This document shows, piece by piece, positions 1-6,782 of a stretch of 12,967 nt of DNA. The stretch is from an uncultured Erysipelotrichaceae bacterium. Lineage in GTDB: Bacteria; Bacillota_I; Bacilli_A; Erysipelotrichales; Erysipelotrichaceae. Numbering within the stretch: position 1 is the first letter of the stretch; each line of letters begins with the position of its first letter. The notes beneath the pieces are model-generated. The model worked only from the letters and a program-made list of their open reading frames with translations, made no database searches and was not told where the DNA came from. The stretch lies in assembly GCA_902782505.1 (NCBI GenBank), contig CACZNO010000208.1, positions 1 to 12,967 on the forward strand, written 5' to 3'. The position numbers were made by a program, and so were the translations under genes.

Positions 1-313
1 CGATATTCCGACTGTTTCCGTAGGCGTTGACTCTGTCAAACCAGGTGTCCACGCCGGGGTAAAGCTCGATTCCCTGACCCAGCGAGTTCAGATACGCGCG
101 GGTCAAAGGCAGGCCGCGGCGTTTGGAGGCGGTAACCATCGAATAGAGATACGATAATATCGGATCCATCTGGTGTTCGACGGTCTGGACTCCGACGGCG
201 CTCCAGAATTCGGAATCGCTCATGCCGAGTCCCGGGATAAACCCGTAGTTCTGCATGTCCTTGGTGCATAACGTACGGTCAAAGTCGTACATGAACGCGA
301 TTTTTCTGTTCAT
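1..313 (-). CDS. HAD-family hydrolase, C-terminal part cut off by the window edge
   Basis: The minus-strand frame starts at an ATG (313-311) and stays open to the window edge, giving 104 N-terminal residues. The protein begins MNRKIAFMYDFDRTLCTKDM, so it carries HAD motif I as DxDxT with the nucleophile Asp10 and the acid/base Asp12 five residues after a hydrophobic strand. This is the normal placement for a haloacid dehalogenase-like phosphatase. The Arg after the second Asp (DFDRTL rather than DFDGTL) is seen in a subset of the superfamily. A GAAGG ribosome binding site (324-320) lies six bases upstream of the start, which fixes it. Motifs II-IV and the cap lie outside the window, so the substrate cannot be named. 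The gene diverges from the pyruvate oxidoreductase gene across about 140 bp. Confident as a HAD protein; specific function unknown. Confidence 0.85.
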   Translation of the reverse strand, partial: MNRKIAFMYDFDRTLCTKDMQNYGFIPGLGMSDSEFWSAVGVQTVEHQMDPILSYLYSMVTASKRRGLPLTRAYLNSLGQGIELYPGVDTWFDRVNAYGNSRNI

Positions 314-338
314 ACAACACCTTCTTTCCTGTTCTTTT

Positions 339-344
339 ATTATA
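339..344 (-). promoter_or_regulatory. -10 box for the minus-strand HAD gene
   Basis: The minus strand reads exactly TATAAT here, 25 bases upstream of the HAD start codon, with the ribosome binding site between. No convincing -35 hexamer is seen at 16-18 bp spacing, only a T-rich stretch. The promoter is therefore inferred mainly from the perfect -10 box and its position. Confidence 0.5.
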
Positions 345-390
345 ACTGAAAACAGGGCGGAAAAAAACGATTCAATTTCCGGAATCTGCG

Positions 391-419
391 TTGAGAAAAG
401 GGCTGTTTTAGGCTATAAT
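391..419 (+). promoter_or_regulatory. Sigma-A type promoter of nifJ
   Basis: TTGAGA (391-396) and a perfect TATAAT (414-419) are separated by exactly 17 bp, matching the housekeeping consensus in 11 of 12 positions. Transcription should start near 426, giving a leader of about 30 nt that ends in the AAGGAGG ribosome binding site at 445-451. No operator or riboswitch is visible, so strong constitutive expression is the simplest reading. Confidence 0.85.
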
Positions 420-455
420 TTTATAGGTATTTTTATACTTGGCTAAGGAGGCTAT

Positions 456-3400
456 ATGGCAAAAAATTCTGTATGGAAGTCAATGGATGGTAACGAAGCG
501 GCATCGTACGCGGCGTATGCATTGACGGAAGTTGCGGCGATTTATCCGATTACCCCGTCGAGCCCGATGGCGGAGCATGTGGATGAATGGGCAGCGAGAG
601 AACATCGCAAGAATGTTTTCGGTTCGGAAGTGAAAGTAGTGGAAATGCAGTCGGAAGGCGGCGCTGCAGGCACCATGCACGGTATTTTACAGGCCGGCAC
701 ATTAGGCACGACCTTTACTGCTTCGCAGGGTTTATTACTGATGATTCCGAATATGTACAAGGTTGCAGGCGAACATCTGCCGGGCGTATTCCACGTAGCG
801 GCGCGTTCGTTAGCGGCGAGATCGTTAAACATTTTCGGTGATCATTCGGATGTATATGCGGCAAGACAGACCGGCGTCTGCATCTTGGCGTCCAACTCGG
901 TGCAGGAAGCGATGGATCTGGCGGGTGTTGCACATCTGTCCGCGATCAAGGCGTCTTTACCGTTCCTGCATTTCTTTGACGGTTTCCGTACGTCCCATGA
1001 AATTCAGAAGATCGAATTAATGGATTACGATTATCTGAAGAGCCTGGTGGATACGGAAGCGCTGAACCGTTTCCGTGACAAAGCGCTGAACCCGCATCAT
1101 AATCCGGTTACGCGCGGCGGCAACGAAAACGATGACATCTACTTCCAGGGCAAGGAAGCTTCGAACCTGAGCTACGACGCGGTAGCGGATATCGCGGCGG
1201 ATTACATGGCGAAGATCTCCGAACATACCGGAAGAGCGTACGCACCGTTTGTGTATTACGGCGCACCGGATGCGGACCGCATCATCATCTCGATGGGTTC
1301 TGTTTCCGAAACGATCGAAGAAGTCGTTGACAAACTGAATGCGGCAGGCGAAAAGGTCGGCTTGATCAAAGTCCATCTGTACCGTCCGTTCAGCGTGAAG
1401 TATCTCGAAAAAGTATTACCGGTAACCGTAAAGAAAGTCGCGGTATTAGACCGTGCGAAGGAACCGGGAACCAGAGAACCGTTATACCTGGATGTCCGTG
1501 AAGCGCTGCATAAGCATGACCTCACCATCATCGGCGGCCGTTACGGCTTAGGCTCCAAAGATACGCAGCCGAACCAGATCAAGGCAGTTTACGATGAACT
1601 GGCGAAAGAAGATCCGAAACCGGAATTCACGTTAGGCATCAACGACGATGTGACCCATCTGTCCCTGGCAGTGGATCCGAAGTTCCATACCGGCGGCGAT
1701 TATACGTCCTGCCTGTTCTACGGCTTAGGCTCGGACGGCACCGTAGGCGCGAACAAGAACTCCATCAAGATCATCGGCGACCATACCGATTTACGTATTC
1801 AGGCATACTTCCAGTATGACTCCAAGAAGTCCGGCGGCGTTACCCGTTCGCATCTGCGTTTCGGTAAATCCCCGATCCGTTCGACCTACTATGTCAAGAA
1901 CGCGGACTTCATCTCCTGCTCGTTGGATTCCTATGCGTTCAAGTATGACATGGTGAAAGACCTGAAAGACGGCGGCACCTTCTTACTGAACACTCCGGTC
2001 AAAGCGGAAGAAATCGAAAACCATCTGCCGAAGAGAATGCTGGCGGAATTAGCGCTCAAACACGCGAAGTTCTACATCATCGACGCGACGGATATCGCGG
2101 TCAAGACCCATATGGGCGGCCATACCAACACCATCTTACAGTCGGCGTTCTTCAAACTGAACGAACAGATCATGCCGTACGCGGATGCTCTGGAATACAT
2201 GAAAGACGCGGCGCGCAAGACCTATGCGAAGAAGGGTGAAGATATCGTTAAATCCAACTGTGACGCGATCGACGAAGGCGGCAACGGCGTCGTTGAAGTG
2301 GAAGTCAAGCCGGAATGGGCAAACCTCCTCGAAGACTTCAAGCACCAGACGATCGGTGACGCGTACTACGATGAACACGTAGCGGTCATCAATGCGCTGC
2401 AGGGCGACGATCTGCCGGTTTCCGATTTCCGTAAGTGGGATATTCTGGACGGTTCGATCCACAACGATATCGCCTTCAAGGAAAAGAGAAATATCGCTTC
2501 GTTCGTTCCGCGCTGGGATGCGGCGAAGTGCACCGAATGCGGCACCTGTGTATTCGTATGCCCGCATGCGACGATCCGCGGATTCTTATTAACGGATGAA
2601 GAAATCGCGAACGCTCCGGAAGCTTTCGAAACCAAACAGGGCGTCGGCAAAGGCAAGGATTACAAGTATCGTATCCAGGTCGCTCCGATGGATTGCGTAG
2701 GATGCGGATTATGCGCGAATGAATGCCCGGTCAAGGCTCTGACCATGGTTCCGGCACTCGAAGAACAGGCACATGAACCGTTAGCGGATTACCTGTACAA
2801 GGAAGTTGCGTACAAGCAGGATGTATTCCCGAAGACCAATCCGATGGGAATGCAGTTCCAGATGCCGTACTTTGAAGTATCCGGCGCTTGCGGCGGATGC
2901 GGTGAAGCTCCGTACTACAAACTGGTTTCCCAGATGTTCGGCAAGGATATGTTAGTTGCGAACGCGACCGGCTGCTCGATGATCTACTGCTCGGCTACTC
3001 CGTCCACTCCGTTTGTCACCGACAAGGAAGGAAACGGCGTCGCATGGGCGAACTCGTTATTCGAAGACAACGCGGAATACGGCTACGGTATGGCGATTTC
3101 CCGCAACTACAAGAATGCGAAGATCTTAAAGATCATGGAAGACAACCTGGACGGCGATTGCCATGACGCATTCCAGAAGTATCTGGATGCCAAGGGCGAC
3201 AGAGACTTGCAGAGAGCCTGCAAGGACGAAGTAATCGCGGCAGTCAAAGCTTCCTCCAACGAAGCGGTCAAGGAATTGCTGGAACTCAAGGAAGACTTGG
3301 TATCCAAGTCCGTATGGATCGTCGGCGGCGACGGCTGGGCGTACGATATCGGCTACGGCGGATTAGACCATGTCATGGCGAACAACCTGAATGTCAACGT

Positions 3401-3944
3401 TCTGGTTCTCGACACCGAAGTCTACTCCAACACCGGCGGTCAGTCCTCCAAGTCCTCGCAGGCGGCTTCCATCGCGGAATTCGCGGCAGGCGGAAAAGCG
3501 ACGGCGAAGAAGGATATGGGTCAGATCATGATGGCTTACGGTCATGCGTATGTCGCATCCGTTGCGATGGGCGCGAACCGCTTACAGACCATCAAGGCAT
3601 TCCAGGAAGCGGAATCCTATGACGGACCGTCTATTATCTTAGCGTACAGCCCGTGCCAGTTACACGGTATCAAGGGCGGTATGAAGAACCACCAGACCCG
3701 TCAGAAAGACGCGGTGGCGTGCGGTTACTTCAACCTGTACCGTTTCGATCCGCGTAAGGAACAGCCGTTACAGATCGACCAGAAGGAACCGGATTTCTCC
3801 AAGTTCCGTGACTTCATCTTAGCGGAAAGACGTTACGCCAACTTAGTTGCGATCAAGGGCAAAGAAGCGGCGGACGAAATGTTCAAGAAGACCGAAGAAG
3901 ACGCGAAGAAGCGTTGGGAAGCGTTGGTTAAACGCGCAGGTTAA
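456..3944 (+). CDS. nifJ: Pyruvate:ferredoxin (flavodoxin) oxidoreductase
   Basis: This cytoplasmic enzyme oxidises pyruvate with CoA to acetyl-CoA and CO2 and passes electrons to ferredoxin or flavodoxin; it is a central step of anaerobic fermentation. The single-chain 1162-residue form has the usual length for bacterial homodimeric PFOR. Visible parts in order: the N-terminal pyruvate-binding domain with YPITPSSPMAE near residue 30; two CxxCxxCxxxCP ferredoxin motifs at Cys692/695/698/702 and Cys747/750/753/757; and a C-terminal TPP domain with GDGWAYDIG at 958-966 and DTEVYSNTGGQ at 986-996. The proximal-cluster cysteines Cys812, Cys815, Cys840 and Cys1067 are all present, so all three 4Fe-4S clusters should form. 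The ATG follows AAGGAGG by four bases. Glu is written almost only as GAA, suggesting codon selection in a highly expressed gene. It stands alone between its own promoter and terminator. Identification is very secure. Confidence 0.98.
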   Translation: MAKNSVWKSMDGNEAASYAAYALTEVAAIYPITPSSPMAEHVDEWAAREHRKNVFGSEVKVVEMQSEGGAAGTMHGILQAGTLGTTFTASQGLLLMIPNMYKVAGEHLPGVFHVAARSLAARSLNIFGDHSDVYAARQTGVCILASNSVQEAMDLAGVAHLSAIKASLPFLHFFDGFRTSHEIQKIELMDYDYLKSLVDTEALNRFRDKALNPHHNPVTRGGNENDDIYFQGKEASNLSYDAVADIAADYMAKISEHTGRAYAPFVYYGAPDADRIIISMGSVSETIEEVVDKLNAAGEKVGLIKVHLYRPFSVKYLEKVLPVTVKKVAVLDRAKEPGTREPLYLDVREALHKHDLTIIGGRYGLGSKDTQPNQIKAVYDELAKEDPKPEFTLGINDDVTHLSLAVDPKFHTGGDYTSCLFYGLGSDGTVGANKNSIKIIGDHTDLRIQAYFQYDSKKSGGVTRSHLRFGKSPIRSTYYVKNADFISCSLDSYAFKYDMVKDLKDGGTFLLNTPVKAEEIENHLPKRMLAELALKHAKFYIIDATDIAVKTHMGGHTNTILQSAFFKLNEQIMPYADALEYMKDAARKTYAKKGEDIVKSNCDAIDEGGNGVVEVEVKPEWANLLEDFKHQTIGDAYYDEHVAVINALQGDDLPVSDFRKWDILDGSIHNDIAFKEKRNIASFVPRWDAAKCTECGTCVFVCPHATIRGFLLTDEEIANAPEAFETKQGVGKGKDYKYRIQVAPMDCVGCGLCANECPVKALTMVPALEEQAHEPLADYLYKEVAYKQDVFPKTNPMGMQFQMPYFEVSGACGGCGEAPYYKLVSQMFGKDMLVANATGCSMIYCSATPSTPFVTDKEGNGVAWANSLFEDNAEYGYGMAISRNYKNAKILKIMEDNLDGDCHDAFQKYLDAKGDRDLQRACKDEVIAAVKASSNEAVKELLELKEDLVSKSVWIVGGDGWAYDIGYGGLDHVMANNLNVNVLVLDTEVYSNTGGQSSKSSQAASIAEFAAGGKATAKKDMGQIMMAYGHAYVASVAMGANRLQTIKAFQEAESYDGPSIILAYSPCQLHGIKGGMKNHQTRQKDAVACGYFNLYRFDPRKEQPLQIDQKEPDFSKFRDFILAERRYANLVAIKGKEAADEMFKKTEEDAKKRWEALVKRAG

Positions 3945-3957
3945 TTCTTCAAAAATC

Positions 3958-3989
3958 AGGCAATTCCCTTCGGGGGATTGCCTTTTTTT
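3958..3989 (+). terminator. Rho-independent terminator of nifJ
   Basis: An 11-bp stem (AGGCAATTCCC with GGGGATTGCCT, one T-G wobble) closes a TTCG tetraloop at 3969-3972 and is followed by a run of T to 3989. It begins 14 bases after the nifJ stop codon. The UUCG-type loop makes it very stable. Confidence 0.95.
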
Positions 3990-4015
3990 GCGCACAGTCA
4001 AAAGAGTGCTATAAT
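3988..4015 (+). promoter_or_regulatory. Promoter of the 106-residue gene
   Basis: A perfect TATAAT at 4010-4015 is preceded by TTGCGC (3988-3993) at 16 bp. The -35 match is only moderate. The box lies just after the nifJ terminator and 18 bases before the next start codon, with GGAGGTGAG in between, so independent transcription of the small gene is likely. Confidence 0.65.
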
Positions 4016-4033
4016 AAAGACGGAGGTGAGAAT

Positions 4034-4354
4034 ATGCCTGCAGAAGAAAAGACAGCCCGCAAGCGTTCCGCAAAGGAGCCGATGACCGCGGCGGAATACG
4101 CCGAAAAGATCCGTGCGAAAAAACAGGAAGCGCACGATAAAAACTGGCTTTACATTGAAGTGAACGCGGGAGATCTGAACCGGGAATTTGAAGAAAAAGA
4201 AAACCTGGTGGAGGTTTGCACGGCGATTACCGACGAACTTCTGGAAGGGGATTCCTTCGTGCTCGATCCGCTCGGAACAAGCGCTGCCCTCACGGTTCGT
4301 TATTATGTCGACAATCTCAGTCCCGACAGAAGGAAGTATTACGACGTCCTATAA
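4034..4354 (+). CDS. Uncharacterised 106-residue charged protein
   Basis: I do not recognise a named family. The ATG at 4034 follows the ribosome binding site GGAGGTGAG (4022-4030). The first ~38 residues are rich in Lys, Ala and Glu and probably form one helix or a flexible tail. From about residue 39 there is a compact, probably alpha/beta segment: WLYIEVNAGDLNREF, then VEVCTAITDELLEGD, then ALTVRYYVDNL. The order 'AGDLxRE ... VC ... GD ... P.G.SA.LTVRYY' reminds me, from memory only, of small uncharacterised bacterial domains with an 'AGDLHR ... LTIRY' pattern that sometimes sit near nucleases. I cannot verify that link. There is no signal peptide or membrane segment, so it should be cytoplasmic. 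The gene stands alone between its own promoter and terminator. Coding status is well supported; function is unknown. Confidence 0.85.
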   Translation: MPAEEKTARKRSAKEPMTAAEYAEKIRAKKQEAHDKNWLYIEVNAGDLNREFEEKENLVEVCTAITDELLEGDSFVLDPLGTSAALTVRYYVDNLSPDRRKYYDVL

Positions 4355-4359
4355 TCCTG

Positions 4360-4386
4360 AACTCCGCGAAGGCGGAGTTTTTCTTT
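4360..4386 (+). terminator. Rho-independent terminator after the 106-residue gene
   Basis: An 8-bp stem (AACTCCGC with GCGGAGTT) closes a GAAG loop at 4368-4371 and runs into TTTTTCTTT. It starts five bases after the stop codon. This separates the two small plus-strand genes into different transcripts. Confidence 0.9.
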
Positions 4387-4403
4387 CCAAAATCCGGTTT
4401 CTG

Positions 4404-4409
4404 TACTAT
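4404..4409 (+). promoter_or_regulatory. Possible -10 box for the 142-residue gene
   Basis: TACTAT at 4404-4409 matches the -10 consensus in five of six positions and lies 26 bases before the next ATG. The -35 candidate at 17 bp (TTCTTT) is weak and overlaps the T tract of the preceding terminator. The box is listed because the upstream terminator means the gene needs its own promoter. Confidence 0.4.
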
Positions 4410-4435
4410 CATCAAAATAGAACGGGGGATACGGT

Positions 4436-4864
4436 ATGGCAATCTTGGACCGGGAACTGGAAGAGGCGATCCGCGCTTCCGAAGCAGCTTTGGAGAAACT
4501 TGAGAAAGCGAAAGCGAGTCTGGAATCAGCGTCGGGCTGGGGAATCTTTGATATTATCGGCGGCGGGTTTATTTCCAGCGCCGTAAAGCACTCCAAAGTC
4601 CAGCAGGCCAGAAATCTCTTCAACGAAGCCAGAAACGCGGTGGCGGTATTTGTGGATGAACTGGATGACGTCACGGAATTCACGGACGTGGACATCGATA
4701 CCGGGGATGCGCTGAAGGTGTTCGACATCTTCCTGGACAATGTCTTCGTGGATATTCTGGCGCAAAAAAAGATCCGTGAAGCCGCGGATCATGTCGACCG
4801 GTGTATCTTCCAGGTGCGCAAGGTTCAAGCGGAACTGATCGCACGGTATCATTCGCTGTATTAA
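4436..4864 (+). CDS. Uncharacterised 142-residue helical protein with a Gly-rich motif
   Basis: No named family is recognised. Residues 1-32 are a strongly charged helix with heptad-like spacing (ELEEAIRASEAALEKLEKAK), suggesting a coiled coil. A short turn segment follows, SGWGIFDIIGGGFISSAVKH at about 33-52, and then further helices (QQARNLFNEARNAVAVFVDEL and KKIREAADHVDRCIF). The W-G-x-x-D-x-x-G-G-G-x-x-S-S-x-x-K-H-S-K block seems familiar from uncharacterised Firmicutes proteins, but this is recollection, not a search. There is no signal peptide, and the Gly-rich block is too short and polar to be a clear membrane span. A purine-rich ACGGGGGA lies about seven bases before the ATG. The gene is flanked by terminators and appears monocistronic. 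It converges with the Cof-type phosphatase. It is real coding sequence with unknown function; a role in a cytoplasmic helical complex is a guess. Confidence 0.85.
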   Translation: MAILDRELEEAIRASEAALEKLEKAKASLESASGWGIFDIIGGGFISSAVKHSKVQQARNLFNEARNAVAVFVDELDDVTEFTDVDIDTGDALKVFDIFLDNVFVDILAQKKIREAADHVDRCIFQVRKVQAELIARYHSLY

Positions 4865-4890
4865 AACGGGATCAGTTCCCGTTTTTCTTT
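4863..4890 (+). terminator. Terminator at the convergent gene ends
   Basis: AAAACGGGA (4863-4871) pairs with TCCCGTTTT (4877-4885) around a five-base loop, followed by further T on the plus strand. The left arm begins inside the stop codon of the 142-residue gene. The loop and right arm contain the final codons and stop of the minus-strand phosphatase gene. Read on the minus strand the hairpin is followed by only TTTT, so it may also work, less well, in that direction. Confidence 0.85.
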
Positions 4891-5663
4891 TCCCGGATTT
4901 CCTTCAGGGCTTTGGCTAAACCATCCCGGTCAATCGGTTCGCTGACAATGTCCGCGTACGGGAACAATAACGGATCGCCCGAGCCCATGGCCACGGCGAT
5001 ATCCGCGCCTTTCAGCATTTCCTGATCATTCAGGGAATCGCCGAAGGCATAGTATTCCTTCGCGCCGACGGCGTCCATATAGGCTTTGATCCCGATGGCT
5101 TTTGAGGTTCCCGGAAGCACTAAATCGGCATACGGATAATACGATTTTGCGGCATGTACGCCGAGTTTTTCATAGTCGGCATAATCGTATCCGGTATCCG
5201 CGATCACCATGGCGTAGTAGACTTTCTGGCCGTGATAATCGTATCCGTGGGCGCTTCTTCCGGGAAAGAGTTTCATGACCGTACGCATGTTATCGTTCAT
5301 TTCACCGATGAGGGAAAAACCTTCTTCATCCAGCAGCATCACCGGATGTCCGAGTTTTTGGGCGGTTTCGAGGATCTTTTCCGTCAGTTCGGGAGGAAAG
5401 ATGTTCTGGTAGAGGACGGCTCCGTTAGGATCACGTACTTCCGCACCGTTGATTCCCACAAACCCATCCCATTCGTAATGGGCGCAATCGGTCCAGGCCG
5501 CCGTGGTATAGGTCCGGCCGGTGGAAATCACGCAAGGGTATCCCTCGTTTCTCCAGCGGGAAATCTCTTCGATGGCCGAAGAGGGGATCTTTCCGGTGGC
5601 GGGATCCACCAGGGTTCCGTCGATGTCAAAAAAGAGAACTGTTTTCTTAAAATGCTTTTTCAT
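4872..5663 (-). CDS. Cof-type HAD phosphatase
   Basis: This is a 263-residue HAD-IIB (Cof-like) hydrolase; such enzymes dephosphorylate sugar phosphates, pyridoxal phosphate or other small phosphoesters in the cytosol. All four HAD motifs are visible: DIDGTLVD with Asp13 and Asp15, STGR at 47-50, Lys188 in SKAIGIKA, and GDSLND at 208-213 with Asp209 and Asp213. The stretch from ~80 to ~185 between motifs II and III is the cap domain, as expected for type IIB. I chose the ATG at 5663-5661. A TTG further upstream (5699-5697) would add 12 residues, but no ribosome binding site precedes it and those residues look non-homologous. The chosen ATG also lacks a Shine-Dalgarno sequence, and a TATACA box lies so close that the mRNA may be leaderless. 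The substrate cannot be predicted. Family assignment is secure. Confidence 0.93.
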   Translation of the reverse strand: MKKHFKKTVLFFDIDGTLVDPATGKIPSSAIEEISRWRNEGYPCVISTGRTYTTAAWTDCAHYEWDGFVGINGAEVRDPNGAVLYQNIFPPELTEKILETAQKLGHPVMLLDEEGFSLIGEMNDNMRTVMKLFPGRSAHGYDYHGQKVYYAMVIADTGYDYADYEKLGVHAAKSYYPYADLVLPGTSKAIGIKAYMDAVGAKEYYAFGDSLNDQEMLKGADIAVAMGSGDPLLFPYADIVSEPIDRDGLAKALKEIREKKNGN

Positions 5664-5674
5664 GGAATTTATTG

Positions 5675-5680
5675 TATAAT
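5675..5680 (+). promoter_or_regulatory. -10 box of the sortase gene, overlapping a minus-strand -10 candidate
   Basis: TATAAT at 5675-5680 would start transcription near 5687, and AGGAG at 5702-5706 follows before the ATG at 5711. No good -35 box is seen 16-18 bp upstream. On the opposite strand the same bases read TTATTATACAAT, including a TATACA that could serve as the -10 box of the divergent phosphatase gene. The two promoters may therefore share one AT-rich melting region. Confidence 0.55.
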
Positions 5681-5710
5681 AACTCTCGTAAATAAACAAA
5701 CAGGAGTAGT

Positions 5711-6553
5711 ATGGCTAAAAAGAAAAGTTCGAAAATCTTAACGATATTGTCCAATATATTACTGGTGGTATGCCTCGGTGTCTTCGGATACAGTTCCTAC
5801 CGCATTTTCGCGTTCGAAATCAGCCGCCGTGTGACCGCGAAGGAACACGATTCGATTTATGAACTGATCGATGTGACAAAGCCCGGGAAAAAGCCCGGAG
5901 GGAAAACCGATGAACCGGAGGAATGGTCCTTTACGCAGGATTCCTGGCGGAAGCTGAAAGCGGCGAACGACGATTTCCAGATGTTCCTGCGCTTTGACAG
6001 CGGAATTATCTCGGAATCGGTCATGCAGTCCGACAACAACGATTTCTACCTGCGCCGCAGTTTCTATACGAATTATTCCGAGGTAGGCATTCCGTTTTTG
6101 GATTACCGCTGCAGAACCTGGGATACCAATATGACCATTTACGGGCATTTAGTGTATTATGACGCGAATTTGATGTTCTCGCCGTTAACGCTTTTGACGG
6201 ACCAGGTGGCGTTTGCGTCCAACAATACGCTGAAACTGTATTTCGAAAACGAGATCCGTTCTTACCGGGTTGCGTATGTCTATCATTACTATCTGACGGA
6301 TTACGACAACTACGATTACGTGGTGGGAAATTTCGGCAGCGCTGCGGAATTCGAAAAGTACATGGAGTATCCGAGAGCCCACAACATGATCTATACCGGC
6401 GTGGATATCAACTACGGCGATAAGTTCATTACGCTGCAGACCTGCGTGAAATATCACCAGGAACAGCGGCTGATCATCGTCGCCAAGGAAGTCTCACGCG
6501 ACGCCTATCCGGCGGACTATTCCGGACCGGATGTAGACATTACCGACGACTAG
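5711..6553 (+). CDS. Class B sortase
   Basis: Sortases are membrane-anchored cysteine transpeptidases that cleave a C-terminal sorting signal and attach the protein to peptidoglycan or to another surface protein. The 280-residue protein has a Lys-rich start and one membrane segment at about 9-30, giving a cytoplasmic N-terminus and an extracellular catalytic domain. A hydrophilic Lys/Pro/Gly linker follows at about 54-70. The catalytic triad is complete: His146 in NMTIYGH, Cys245 in ITLQTC and Arg253 in QRLIIV, with the Cys-x7-Arg spacing of the family. The blocks VMQSDNNDFYL and GIPFLDYRC, and the long region between His and Cys, fit class B rather than A, C or D. No gene with an LPxTG- or NPQTN-like sorting signal is adjacent, so the substrate is encoded elsewhere. 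The ATG follows AGGAG by four bases. Class B is a confident call; the substrate is unknown. Confidence 0.92.
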   Translation: MAKKKSSKILTILSNILLVVCLGVFGYSSYRIFAFEISRRVTAKEHDSIYELIDVTKPGKKPGGKTDEPEEWSFTQDSWRKLKAANDDFQMFLRFDSGIISESVMQSDNNDFYLRRSFYTNYSEVGIPFLDYRCRTWDTNMTIYGHLVYYDANLMFSPLTLLTDQVAFASNNTLKLYFENEIRSYRVAYVYHYYLTDYDNYDYVVGNFGSAAEFEKYMEYPRAHNMIYTGVDINYGDKFITLQTCVKYHQEQRLIIVAKEVSRDAYPADYSGPDVDITDD

Positions 6554-6588
6554 AATGAAAAAGATGCGTTTCCCTGTGTGAAATGTTC

Positions 6589-6617
6589 TTGACTTTTACA
6601 TGCGGGGTACGTATAAT
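6589..6617 (+). promoter_or_regulatory. Strong promoter of the tRNA-Pro gene
   Basis: TTGACT (6589-6594) and TATAAT (6612-6617) are spaced by exactly 17 bp, matching the consensus in 11 of 12 positions. The expected start near 6624 leaves only about five bases before the mature tRNA 5' end. This gives a stable-RNA promoter directly in front of the gene. Confidence 0.9.
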
Positions 6618-6628
6618 ATCATTCGCAT

Positions 6629-6705
6629 CAGGGTGTGGCGAAGCTTGGTATCGCGCACGGTTCGGGACCGTGAGACCATGGGTTCGAATCCCATCACTCT
6701 GACCA
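6629..6705 (+). tRNA. tRNA-Pro, anticodon CGG
   Basis: The 77-nt sequence folds into a full cloverleaf. The acceptor stem is CAGGGTG with CACTCTG, with one G-T wobble. The D stem is GCGA/TCGC, and the anticodon stem is CACGG/CCGTG around the loop TTCGGGA. The variable loop has five bases (AGACC), and the T stem ATGGG/CCCAT holds TTCGAAT. The 3' end is discriminator A plus an encoded CCA (6703-6705). The anticodon CGG at 6663-6665 reads CCG, and G37 follows G36 as expected for TrmD-modified proline tRNAs. CCG is the common proline codon in the surrounding genes. The gene stands alone with its own promoter and terminator, although sortase transcripts could also read into it because no terminator separates them. 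Confidence 0.97.
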
Positions 6706-6714
6706 TTGTGATCT

Positions 6715-6740
6715 AAGCTCTGAGAATTCAGAGCTTTTTT
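6715..6740 (+). terminator. Rho-independent terminator of the tRNA gene
   Basis: AAGCTCTGA (6715-6723) pairs with TCAGAGCTT (6728-6736) around a GAAT loop, followed by TTTT. The hairpin starts 10 bases after the encoded CCA. It would also end read-through transcripts from the sortase gene. Confidence 0.93.
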
Positions 6741-6756
6741 CTTACTTGGGAATCAG

Positions 6757-6781
6757 AAAAAAAGACCGATGCGGTCTTTTT
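6757..6781 (-). terminator. Rho-independent terminator of galE
   Basis: On the minus strand AAAAAGACCG (6781-6772) pairs with CGGTCTTTTT (6768-6759) around a three-base loop and ends in a run of seven T at 6763-6757. It begins one base after the galE stop codon. It is separate from, and points towards, the tRNA terminator. Confidence 0.93.
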
Positions 6782-6782
6782 G

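Noticed and set aside
36..269. A 77-residue minus-strand open frame
   Set aside because: It lies in a different frame inside the partial HAD gene, whose own frame has the DFDRTL motif and a good ribosome binding site.
5664..5699. A 12-residue N-terminal extension of the Cof phosphatase from a TTG codon
   Set aside because: No ribosome binding site precedes the TTG, the extension covers the promoter region, and the family starts just before the DxD motif, as the ATG start gives.
6554..6628. Possible riboswitch or leader RNA between the sortase and tRNA genes
   Set aside because: The stretch is short and is explained by a tRNA promoter; no conserved fold is visible.
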